Shown one piece after another: positions 1 through 5,501 of a DNA stretch of 7,574 nucleotides. Numbering within the stretch: position 1 is the stretch's first letter; each line of letters starts with the position of its first letter. The notes beneath the pieces are model-generated. The model searched no databases, was not told the DNA's origin, and was given only the letters and a program-made list of their open reading frames with translations. The position numbers were made by a program, and so were the translations under genes. The stretch is taken from assembly GCA_028711355.1 (NCBI GenBank), contig JAQTSL010000181.1, positions 1 to 7,574 on the forward strand. The letters run 5' to 3'. This stretch comes from Rhodoferax sp. (GTDB lineage: Bacteria; Pseudomonadota; Gammaproteobacteria; Burkholderiales; Burkholderiaceae_C).

Positions 1-170
1 GGTGGCCTGGTTTTCAACGGCCTCGGGGTCGCTCTGCTTTTCGATGGGTTTGCGAAACAGCTCGGTAAAGCGCTTTTGGCTGCCCAGAAAGCCGGGCATC
101 AGGAAGTGGAACAGGCGCCAGATTTCACCCAGGTTGTTTTCCATGGGCGTGCCTGAGAGGCACAGGCGGA
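1..170 (-). pseudogene. SNF2-family helicase gene fragment, copy 1 (cut by window edge)
   Basis: Read on the minus strand, this stretch encodes RLCLSGTPMENNLGEIW followed by RLFHFLMPGFLGSQKRF and then PIEKQSDPEAVENQAT at the window edge. SGTP-x-EN-x-LGE-W is helicase motif III of SNF2/Rad54-like ATP-dependent DNA translocases, so this is part of the N-terminal RecA-like lobe. Upstream (to the right) the protein changes at about base 170 into unrelated residues (STYSRL), and the DExH box and Walker A parts of the gene are absent. It is therefore a 5'-truncated remnant; what follows to the left lies outside the window. It is about 93% identical by eye to bases 4689-4858, so the two are copies of one ancestral segment. 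No function is expected. Family assignment is firm; the exact right-hand boundary is approximate. Confidence 0.8.
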
Positions 171-238
171 GGCGGGAATACGTGGAGATGGCGTGATGAA
201 TGATGCGCACCAAATCACAGATTGTGTAAACTTGAATC

Positions 239-499
239 ATGAGCAACGTCATTGCCCCCAACTTCAAGCGGTCCACACCGTTCATTGCGAACGTTATCTT
301 TGATGCCCAATTCGGCATGTGGGTGGCATCCTGCGATGCGCTTCACACGATGACGGAAGCGACCAGCTACGAGGCACTTACAGCCCGCTTTTGGGAAATT
401 GCACCTGAGATTGCTTTGGCCAATGGGATTGCTTTTGATGGCACCAGCCGCATTCAGTTTCGCCATCTTGAGGATGCAGCTTCGCGCATCGCGATGTAG
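239..499 (+). CDS. DUF1902 (HicB-like) antitoxin of a HicAB-type module
   Basis: An 86-residue protein whose residues about 14-70 match the DUF1902 pattern: an N-terminal strand (FIANVIFDAQFGMWVAS), then a central CDALHTMTEATSYEALTARF segment and a helix rich in E/A/L. This is the one-domain HicB-like fold in which a strand carrying D-x-x-x-x-x-W-V-A-x-S is followed by a helix. Such proteins are usually the antitoxin partner of a YcfA/HicA mRNA interferase, and a HicA-like gene does follow immediately. The start is ATG at 239; no strong ribosome binding site is visible before it (aaacttgaatc). The stop TAG at 497-499 lies in the same reading frame as the downstream toxin, with no coding base between them other than three codons. 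Order antitoxin-then-toxin is seen in many DUF1902 pairs. The gene appears intact. Confidence 0.75.
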   Translation: MSNVIAPNFKRSTPFIANVIFDAQFGMWVASCDALHTMTEATSYEALTARFWEIAPEIALANGIAFDGTSRIQFRHLEDAASRIAM

Positions 500-502
500 T
501 GC

Positions 503-700
503 CTGGGCAGCGGCTTTTACCCGGTGTTACGGGGCATCTTGTTGGCTCACGGTTGTACTTTCGTTCGCCACGGCAAATGTAGCCACGAGTTGTGGCATAG
601 CCAAATCAATGGCCACACATTTCCAGTTGCAGTGACCATCATGTCACGCCACTTGGCCAATGAAATACTCAAGCAGGCCGGTATCAAGCAACGAATTTGA
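503..700 (+). CDS. HicA/YcfA-family mRNA interferase toxin, unusual or lost start codon
   Basis: After the antitoxin stop, the same frame encodes GSGFYPVLRGILLAHGCTF, then VRHGKCSHELWHSQINGH and TIMSRHLANEILKQAGIKQ, ending at TGA 698-700. This is the HicA dsRBD-like fold: first helix, the GCTFVRxGKxSHE-W strand with the catalytic His, and the C-terminal SRHLANxILKQAGI helix. HicA toxins cleave mRNA during translation. The usual family start, M-x-SGFYP, falls here at C-L-G-SGFYP: codons TAG TGC CTG GGC AGC, with no in-frame ATG, GTG or TTG between the stop and GGC. I place the start at CTG 503 (65 residues); GTG at 524 would remove part of the first helix. Either a rare CTG start is used or the start has been lost and the toxin is silenced. 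The second odd point is Cys in place of the common Gly before the catalytic Ser-His. Confidence 0.7.
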   Translation: MGSGFYPVLRGILLAHGCTFVRHGKCSHELWHSQINGHTFPVAVTIMSRHLANEILKQAGIKQRI

Positions 701-952
701 CATTTGTACCCGCTTACGTCCCCAAGGCTGTCGGATGCCATCATGGCAGAACGATGGGCGCAACAAACGCCAAGCCAATGCGGCCGCCGCAAGCCAAACC
801 GTAACCCGTCGCCAGCTCATCTGATTGACCAGGTTTTGGATTTGCGGTGTGATGCCGCTGATATTTAGTGTAGAAAATAGGCTTCTAGCGCCTTATGAAT
901 AAGCGTAGTTAGCTACTGAAATAGTAGCTATTTGGCGACGCAATCGAGCAGT
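701..952. other. Intergenic stretch between convergent genes
   Basis: The space between the hicA-like stop (700) and the stop of the secreted RCC1 protein (953, minus). Its right part holds the double-hairpin element described separately. The left part (701-868) has an open frame continuing from hicA (a 41-codon run from ATG 743 to TAG 866-868), which resembles nothing I recognise. It could be debris of another gene. I see no RNA gene here. Confidence 0.5.
872..934. repeat. Double-hairpin intergenic element, possible bidirectional terminator
   Basis: Two adjacent hairpins. The first pairs CGCcTTAT with ATAAGCG (one bulged C) across the bases ga. The second pairs TAGCTACT with AGTAGCTA across gaaat, an exact 8-bp stem. 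The layout (a tagcgc..ttat..ataagcg arm, then agctact..agtagct, then an AT-rich tail) resembles short intergenic repeats that I recall from comamonad genomes; this is memory, not a search. Lying between two convergent genes it could end transcription from both sides, though the T-tract is weak (tatttgg to the right, tattttcta on the opposite strand). Confidence 0.5.
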
Positions 953-3259
953 TTACGGCTTATTCACCCAAAATCCAATTCCCGGATCGAAGGCTCGGTT
1001 TGCGCAATCTAGGTAGTTTTTTCTGGCTATGTAACTTGCCAACTCGCCACTGTTGTCAAGGTTGGGGGAATAAAAAAGCCATTGGGATGTCACGTTGTCC
1101 CACGCCCACAGACTGGTCAGACTGGGCGGAACAGCGTTGACAACTGCTTGTGCCGGACTGATCCTGAAGGCGAATTCCCGCGGTGTCAGATGGTCGCCAA
1201 TGGCAATCAGGCTCCAGCCGACAGGCAGACCATTGGGCTGGCCCGGTTTATCCGCAAAAGCATCCGAACTGATAGCCACACCCTGCGAATGGGCAATGCT
1301 AAAGACCGTCGTGGCGTTGACCCAAAAACCTTCGCCTGCCTGCACAGTCTCCAGCACATCGTAGCCTCTTGCTGCAGCATAGGCTGCAAGATCCGTGGCA
1401 CTCATCGTAGGTGTGTAAAAAGCCCACTTTTTGCTGGCCGGTGTCCACTTCCAGGCGGACACCACTTTGGAGGGATCAGCCAGGGCTGGTACGGCACTCA
1501 AAGGTGCACTTCGACCATTGCCGATCAGGTTCCAGCCTGCAAATAGGGCGAGCCTGTTTGTATCGGGCACCAGCGGCGCAAAGCCGGTGCTGATCATGAC
1601 CGGGCTCAACCGGTCTGTGGTGCTGCCATCACCAATTTGACCCTTGAAATTACCGCCCCATGCCCACAGACTGCCTTGCGCATCGATGGCCGCAGTATGG
1701 TTGATGTTTGCTGTAAATGAGTCAATTCCGGTGGCAATTGGAACCGGACTCCAGCGATCTGTTGCCGTTCCATCACCCAATTGCCCCTGGCCTCCAAACC
1801 CATCGGCTGTATTTCTACCCCAAGCCCACAAGCTGCCATCTGTCTTGAGTGCGGCACTTTGATCGCGACCTGCCGCAATCGCCCTAAACCCGCTGTCAAT
1901 GCGCGTTGGGAGGCTCCGCTGAATGTTGGAGCCATCCCCCACCTGTCCGCGGCTGTTGCCCCCCCAAGCCCACAGACTGCCATCGGGCTTGAGCGCCACC
2001 GAGTGGCTGCCGCCAGCGCCAACCAAGGCATATCCGGTACCGATTTGCGTCGGAATGGCGCGATTGTTTTCACTGCCGCCATCGCCGAGCTGGCCGTAGC
2101 TGTTGTCACCCCAAGTCCACAAACGCCCATCTGCTTTCAGGGCCACCGTGTGATGGATGCCGGTGGCTGCTGACGCGAAGCCTTTTCCAATCTGTACCAA
2201 GCTACTGGTTTTGTTGGGACTCCATCCCCATGCCCATAAGCTGCCGTCGCTCTTGATGGCGACGTTGGATAAAAAGCTCGTTGCCACCGAAACGAAATCA
2301 CTTCCAATTTGTACCGGGCTGGCATGAACGAGGAAATCGCTCGTGCCAATGCCGAGCTCCCCCTCAGTATTTGATCCCCATGCCCACAGACTACCGTCAA
2401 TCTTGAGGGCGATGTTGTGACGCGAGCCGGCCGCGACCGCGAGATAGCCAGTGCCGACCTGTTGCGGAGTTGGCTTGCTGTATTCCTGATCTGGGGAACC
2501 ATCGCCCAGTTGTCCCGACCAATTGTTGCCCCACGTCCATAGGCTACCGTCAGGCTTGATCGCAACAGTATGCTCGTCTCCCGCCGAGACTTGGGGTGAA
2601 ACCACCAGGGGCTCAGATGCCGCCAGCGTGGTAACAACCAAAGGGGGCGAAGACGCAGAGCAGGCACCCGATCCATTGCAAGCCACCACGGTGTAGATAT
2701 ATGCAGTCGAGGCAGCCAACCCACTGTCCATGAAGGACATCACAGGCGCTGCTTTGACAAGCGTGCGATCACGGAATACCTTGTAGTCGGTCACGCCGGT
2801 GTTATCTGCCACATTGCGCCAAGTCAGACCAATTCGGTCTGGTGCGATCAGACGAACCGCGAGCCCTCCCGGGGCAGACGGCGGAAGATAACTAATGGTG
2901 TAGGTCTGCGACTGCACAGCGCTGACATTGCGTGCTGCGTCAATAGCAAAATATTTCAGGGTGGAAGTTGTGAGAACTTCTACCGAGACTGCAAAAACGG
3001 CTGAAGATGTACTGGGCGTTGAGCCGTCCACTGTGTAGTAAATGGTGGCGGGTTCGTTGGCGCTGAGCACAACGGACTGGGGAAAATTAGATGTCCCACC
3101 CGTGATCGATGCCGTAACGACCGGCGGAGTCGTATCGGTTACACCACCTCCACCAAGACTTGCGTTGGCCTGTGTACCAACCAAAAGCAAAGCCACCGCA
3201 ACCAACGCCCTTGCCGCCAAGGGAAAGCGAACGGCTAGACAATCCATGAAAATATTCAT
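953..3259 (-). CDS. Secreted RCC1-repeat protein with chitobiase-like and fibronectin III domains
   Basis: A 768-residue exported protein. Residues 1-34 are a signal peptide: arginines, then ALVAVALLLVG and an ANA-S cleavage site. Residues about 44-123 (TPPVVTASITGG ... YYTVDGSTPS ... TLKYFAIDAARNVS) match the chitobiase/hexosaminidase C-terminal-like domain. Residues about 126-211 are a fibronectin III domain (GLTWRNVADNTGVTDYKVFRD) with a possible Cys pair in CNGSGAC. Residues about 224-564 carry seven RCC1/BLIP-II-type units, each with DGSLWAWG and mostly a GQLGDG turn, probably a beta-propeller; unit three lacks the GQLGDG part. Residues about 572-650 and 678-766 are two related domains (GWNLIG ... 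W-x-FY-x-P ... GFWVN). The likely role is a surface or extracellular binding protein; no catalytic residues are evident. ATG at 3259 is preferred over TTG at 3262 because gagg stands just upstream; ATG 3247 would also keep the signal peptide. It is a single-gene unit on the minus strand. Confidence 0.85.
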   Translation of the reverse strand: MNIFMDCLAVRFPLAARALVAVALLLVGTQANASLGGGGVTDTTPPVVTASITGGTSNFPQSVVLSANEPATIYYTVDGSTPSTSSAVFAVSVEVLTTSTLKYFAIDAARNVSAVQSQTYTISYLPPSAPGGLAVRLIAPDRIGLTWRNVADNTGVTDYKVFRDRTLVKAAPVMSFMDSGLAASTAYIYTVVACNGSGACSASSPPLVVTTLAASEPLVVSPQVSAGDEHTVAIKPDGSLWTWGNNWSGQLGDGSPDQEYSKPTPQQVGTGYLAVAAGSRHNIALKIDGSLWAWGSNTEGELGIGTSDFLVHASPVQIGSDFVSVATSFLSNVAIKSDGSLWAWGWSPNKTSSLVQIGKGFASAATGIHHTVALKADGRLWTWGDNSYGQLGDGGSENNRAIPTQIGTGYALVGAGGSHSVALKPDGSLWAWGGNSRGQVGDGSNIQRSLPTRIDSGFRAIAAGRDQSAALKTDGSLWAWGRNTADGFGGQGQLGDGTATDRWSPVPIATGIDSFTANINHTAAIDAQGSLWAWGGNFKGQIGDGSTTDRLSPVMISTGFAPLVPDTNRLALFAGWNLIGNGRSAPLSAVPALADPSKVVSAWKWTPASKKWAFYTPTMSATDLAAYAAARGYDVLETVQAGEGFWVNATTVFSIAHSQGVAISSDAFADKPGQPNGLPVGWSLIAIGDHLTPREFAFRISPAQAVVNAVPPSLTSLWAWDNVTSQWLFYSPNLDNSGELASYIARKNYLDCANRAFDPGIGFWVNKP

Positions 3260-3465
3260 CAATCCTCAACTCCCAAAACAGATTCCAGGCATTTCTAAAC
3301 GTCACTACAGTTTTTAAACCGCCTGAATAGTAATGCTACATCGGTACGCGGTCCCTGGAACAGACTGACAAAGTGTTAGAAAACCGAGCACGATGCTGAA
3401 ACTCAACCTCAATGCTATAGGCGTGACCGGCAGCACTTGTCATCAAAAGTCATTCACTGCACGAG

Positions 3466-3638
3466 ATTGAACGCATCAAAACCCTGAGCAAGTCAGCTTT
3501 AGTCAACCGCTCAGTGCCAGTGGCCTCATTGGCGCTGGCTACGGCTTGACTGGGTGAGTTTGGCGGTCATACAACTCATAAACCTTTTACCCGTCCAGCG
3601 CCCGTCCAGCAATCGCAAGCTACTCTCATTTTGAGAGC
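3466..3638 (+). repeat. Diverged direct repeat A, with the tail of an unknown gene
   Basis: This stretch aligns over its whole length with bases 4321-4495, about 70% identical by eye, with only one or two small gaps. Its first 27 codons (3466-3546) followed by TGA 3547-3549 read IERIKTLSKSALVNRS and end in ATA; the other copy reads VERIKTLRKSVAVNHS and ends in VTA, also 27 codons before TGA. The conserved frame and many third-position changes suggest both are the C-terminal end of an old coding sequence that has lost its 5' part. The remainder is an untranslated tail ending in ctctcatttt, where the other copy meets the SNF2 stop codon. I do not recognise the protein. Confidence 0.65.
3624..3638. 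terminator. Small hairpin downstream of the XRE antitoxin gene
   Basis: CTCTCA pairs exactly with TGAGAG across ttt, 13 bases after the stop of the minus-strand XRE gene (3652). There is no T-tract after it on the minus strand (tagcttgcg), so termination is only a possibility. Confidence 0.25.
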
Positions 3639-3651
3639 GAATTCGAGTGAA

Positions 3652-3978
3652 TCAGCAGGCCAGCACTTCCAGCCCATGCTTTTGTACGACGACCAACAGC
3701 TTGAGCGCCATGCCGCTGGGCTGTTTGCTGCCGGCTTCCCACTTTTGAACTGTCGAGGTGCTGGTATTGAGATACCTTGCAAAAATCGGCTGGCTCACAC
3801 GGGCGCACTCTCTGATTTTTTTGATTTGCATGGGCTCCAGGGGTACTGGTGTTGCCAGACACGAGGCATCAAACTGGCGCATGGTGGTGATGTCAATGGC
3901 GCCTATTTTTTTCAACGCCGTCGCAGAGGCATGAATCGCCGCAAAGGCATCACTTTTAAATTTTGTTTTCGTCGTCAT
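3652..3978 (-). CDS. XRE-family HTH antitoxin of a RelE-type (HigBA-like) module
   Basis: A 108-residue DNA-binding protein. The N-terminal half (MTTKTKFKSDAFAAIHASA to about residue 50) is the extension typical of antitoxins that follow RelE-family toxins. Residues about 48-105 are a Cro/C1-type helix-turn-helix: PLEPMQIKKIRECARVSQ, then FARYLNTSTSTVQKWEAG, then a closing helix (GMALKLLVVVQKHGLEVL). S-T-V-Q-K-W-E-x-G is the classic end of the recognition helix. ATG 3978 has ggag seven bases ahead, a better start than TTG 3993. The gene overlaps the 3' end of the toxin gene by 23 bases, in toxin-first order, which suggests translational coupling. In such systems the antitoxin neutralises the toxin and represses the operon. 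It looks intact, while its partner does not. Confidence 0.85.
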   Translation of the reverse strand: MTTKTKFKSDAFAAIHASATALKKIGAIDITTMRQFDASCLATPVPLEPMQIKKIRECARVSQPIFARYLNTSTSTVQKWEAGSKQPSGMALKLLVVVQKHGLEVLAC

Positions 3979-4294
3979 GGCATATCTCCACAAAATCCCC
4001 GTCAGCTAACAATTGGCTTGCTTGGTTGTCAGTTAAACCTGCATAGCTTTTGGCCAGCAGTCGAAAAGCGAGCAACTCATCCGCGTCTATATTGGTGCGG
4101 TCTTTCTTGGCGAATAGATATTCGTAGAGCCAGAACTTGCCACCGCCCAAGTCATCAACCTGTCCGGCCCACGATTGCTGGATAGCTTGGCATAGTTCTT
4201 CATCAGAAATTCGCGTCTTTTTTGAAGTTTTGGCGAATCCGGCTGTCTTGAAAACTCTGGAAGTGGGTCTACTTGAGATGGCTAAGTCTAGCAC
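3956..4294 (-). pseudogene. RelE/ParE-superfamily toxin with an in-frame core deletion
   Basis: The protein reads RVFKTAGFAKTSKKTRIS, DEELCQAIQQSWAGQVDDLGGG, then directly KFWLYEYLFAKKDRTNID and LLAKSYAGLTDNQASQLL. This is the RelE-like family (Pfam PF06296 type), cytoplasmic ribosome-dependent mRNA interferases. In relatives I know, about 20 residues of the form VxKKRLxxxxHRSIxLAKG separate the DLGGG turn from GKFWxYEYLFAKKDR; here they are absent and the frame is kept. The missing piece contains core strands and basic residues, so the toxin is very likely inactive. The deletion could have arisen between the two glycine-rich codon runs that now form one (about 4137-4147). The only canonical start is GTG 4294, which gives a 12-residue N-terminal extension and no ribosome binding site; relatives start right before R/Y-VFKT, so the true start may also be lost. 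Confidence 0.75.
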
Positions 4295-4320
4295 CAGGTG
4301 ATACTATTTGGCAGTACTTT

Positions 4321-4495
4321 GTTGAGCGGATCAAAACGTTGCGCAAGTCAGTTGCCGTTAATCACTCTATGCCGGTGGACGCATTTGCGATGGTTACAGC
4401 TTGACTGGATGGGTTTGGCAGTCCCTCAAATCCTTAAAGTCTTTTCCCCCTCCAGCGCCCGTCCATCAAGCGTAAGCTGCTCTCATTTGAAGAGC
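4321..4495 (+). repeat. Diverged direct repeat B, with the tail of an unknown gene
   Basis: Partner of the repeat at 3466-3638. It encodes the same 27-codon C-terminal tail (VERIKTLRKSVAVNHS to VTA, TGA at 4402-4404). The open frame extends upstream to 4252 (LAPGDTIWQYF), overlapping the start of the RelE-type toxin on the other strand. Its right end contains the stop codon of the SNF2 fragment (tca at 4482-4484), so the ancestral arrangement was an unknown gene converging on the SNF2 gene. The two copies bracket the relE/XRE pair. Confidence 0.65.
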
Positions 4496-4919
4496 TCCTT
4501 GAGCAACTCCGGCAAATCGCTTTCACTCAACAGCGGCTGTTTGCGCCCGACGGAGTTGCTGTACATGCTCTCCGTCAGCGCGGCTTTGCGCTCTTGCAGG
4601 GCCAGGATACGTTCCTCGATGGTGCCTTGGCCCACCAGTTTGACCCCCCAGACGCTTTTGGTCTGGCCGATGCGCCCGCATCGCGGTTGGTAGCCTGGTT
4701 TTCAACGGCCTCGGGGTCGCTCTGCTTTTCGATGGGTTCGCGAAACAGCTCGGCAAAGCGCTTTTGGCTGCCCAGAAAACCTGGCATCAAGAAGTGGAAC
4801 AGGCGCCAGATTTCACCTAGGTTGTTTTCCATGGGCGTGCCAGACAGACACAGTCGGTGGCGTGCTTTGAGCTCGCTGGCCACTTCGCCGGGCTGTTCAT
4901 GCCACGCTCGAATCTGCAT
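4482..4919 (-). pseudogene. SNF2-family helicase gene remnant, copy 2, with internal deletion
   Basis: Read leftwards, 4919 to about 4690 encodes VASELKARHRLCLSGTPMEN and NLGEIWRLFHFLMPGFLG up to PIEKQSDPEAVENQATN (helicase motif III region). From about 4680 to the stop, another frame encodes IGQTKSVWGVKLVGQGTIEE, RILALQERKAALTESMYS and SDLPELLKELFK (motif VI and the C-terminal end of SNF2 proteins). In intact SNF2 proteins these parts are separated by well over 150 residues (lobe 2, LRRTK and motifs IV-V). The gene therefore has a large internal deletion plus a frame change, as well as a missing 5' part: the coding match fades at about 4890-4905, next to the DUF433 gene. The C-terminal end, including the stop, is original. 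No helicase activity is possible. Confidence 0.85.
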
Positions 4920-4973
4920 CCTAAAATGAAACAGGTCGATGTCAATCCCGCCACAAGCTCATTGGAGACCAAA

Positions 4974-5192
4974 ATGCAAGCCAACCTTATCGCGCGAAAC
5001 CCAGAGATCATGAGCGGTGCTTTGTGTTTTACACCAACCCGTGTTCCTGCGCAAAACCTGTTTGACTACCTGGAGGGCAGCGCAACGGTGGACGAGTTCC
5101 TTGCGGATTTTCCGTCCGTCACGCGTGAATCTGTCATTGCCGTGTTAGAGACTGCTAAATCCCGGCTGTTTGCTGATGCGCCTGCTGCTTGA
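4974..5192 (+). CDS. DUF433-family antitoxin
   Basis: A 72-residue protein, MQANLIARNPEIMSGALCF then TPTRVPAQNLFDYLEG, then a helix-rich DEFLADFPSVTRESVIAVLE. This is the DUF433 pattern: xxNPEIMxGxxCxxGTRVPxxxLxxYLxxG followed by VxEFLxxFPxVTRE. DUF433 proteins have an HTH-like fold and are usually the antitoxin of a DUF5615 PIN-like toxin, which is just what follows. ATG 4974 is chosen because ggaga stands six to seven bases ahead and because family members begin right before this region; ATG 4926 would add 16 residues, and GTG 4857 would run into SNF2 debris. One variation: TPTRVP where GTRVP is usual. The 3' end overlaps the toxin start by 17 bases. The gene is intact. Confidence 0.85.
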   Translation: MQANLIARNPEIMSGALCFTPTRVPAQNLFDYLEGSATVDEFLADFPSVTRESVIAVLETAKSRLFADAPAA

Positions 5193-5340
5193 TGAGTCGG
5201 TGCCCAAGCGGATGCGCCAGCATCTGCCCGGTCACGATGTCAAAACCGTTGTAGAAATGGGCTGGAGTGGTGTCAAGAATGGGGAGTTACTGGCCTTGGC
5301 AAGACCTGGTTTTTCGCCGGAAGCAGACTTTCGTTTTTGA
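5176..5340 (+). pseudogene. Truncated DUF5615 PIN-like toxin
   Basis: Starting at ATG 5176, inside the end of the DUF433 gene, the frame reads MRLLLDESVPKRMRQHLPGH then DVKTVVEMGWSGVKNGELLA-LA, after which it changes to unrelated residues and stops at TGA 5338-5340 (54 residues). The first 43 or so residues match the N-terminal half of DUF5615 proteins: LLLDExVPKRL with the first acidic site residue, GHxVxTVxExGWxGxKNGELLxLA. Family members run to about 100-120 residues and carry a later TTDKNL acidic motif needed for the PIN-like active site. That half is missing here, and nothing downstream to 5440 restores it. The toxin is therefore expected to be inactive. The break is close to 5302-5310; a frameshift followed by loss of the remainder fits. 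Confidence 0.8.
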
Positions 5341-5405
5341 CACCCGAATCTCGGGAGCGGTCATTCAGCCGTGAAAATCATCTTTTCAAATTGACGGTCG
5401 GCACT

Positions 5406-5437
5406 GCAGCGCAATGTACATCTCTACATTGCGCTGC
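5406..5437. repeat. Perfect 13-bp inverted repeat
   Basis: GCAGCGCAATGTA (5406-5418) and its exact reverse complement TACATTGCGCTGC (5425-5437) are separated by catctc. The AT-rich inner part (aatgtacatctctacatt) looks like a dimer-binding operator of the ribbon-helix-helix kind and could be the old control site of the lost antitoxin gene before the GNAT toxin. It could also simply be an RNA hairpin; no T-tract follows. Confidence 0.6.
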
Positions 5438-5501
5438 TGACCAGTTACCCACACTGAACCTGAATTCTGTCTTTTTGCTCGCGTCGTAACCTCACGCACC
5501 A

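Larger units (their letters stand above)
3260..3651. other. Gene-free stretch upstream of the RCC1 gene
   Basis: About 390 bases without an intact gene. Its left part must hold the promoter and leader of the minus-strand RCC1-protein gene (gagg about 5 bases before ATG 3259); I cannot fix -35 and -10 boxes with confidence. Bases 3466-3638 are direct repeat A, described separately, ending in a small 6-bp hairpin. Bases 3300-3465 show nothing I recognise. Confidence 0.6.

Noticed and set aside
743..868. 41-codon open frame (ATG 743 to TAG 866) downstream of the hicA-like gene
   Set aside because: No ribosome binding site and no recognisable family; its frame simply continues from hicA. Mentioned only as possible debris.
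1606..2724. Long open frames on the minus strand (1606-2130 and 2137-2724) inside the RCC1 gene
   Set aside because: They are out-of-frame readings of the repeated DGSLWAWG-coding units; the periodic composition keeps stops away. The 768-residue frame has the signal peptide and domains.
3260..3262. TTG start for the RCC1 protein
   Set aside because: An ATG follows immediately at 3259 with suitable gagg spacing; the extra residue adds nothing.
3590..3611. Tandem 11-base repeat cccgtccagcg / cccgtccagca
   Set aside because: Only two units, and the matching part of repeat B has a diverged form; no array and no CRISPR-like spacing.
4298..4693. 131-residue plus-strand open frame across repeat B and the SNF2 remnant
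   Set aside because: It runs antisense to the SNF2 C-terminal coding sequence and differs from the frame conserved between the two repeats.
4857..4973. Longer N-terminus for the DUF433 protein (GTG 4857 or ATG 4926)
   Set aside because: It would translate SNF2 debris. ATG 4974 has a good ribosome binding site and matches where family members begin.
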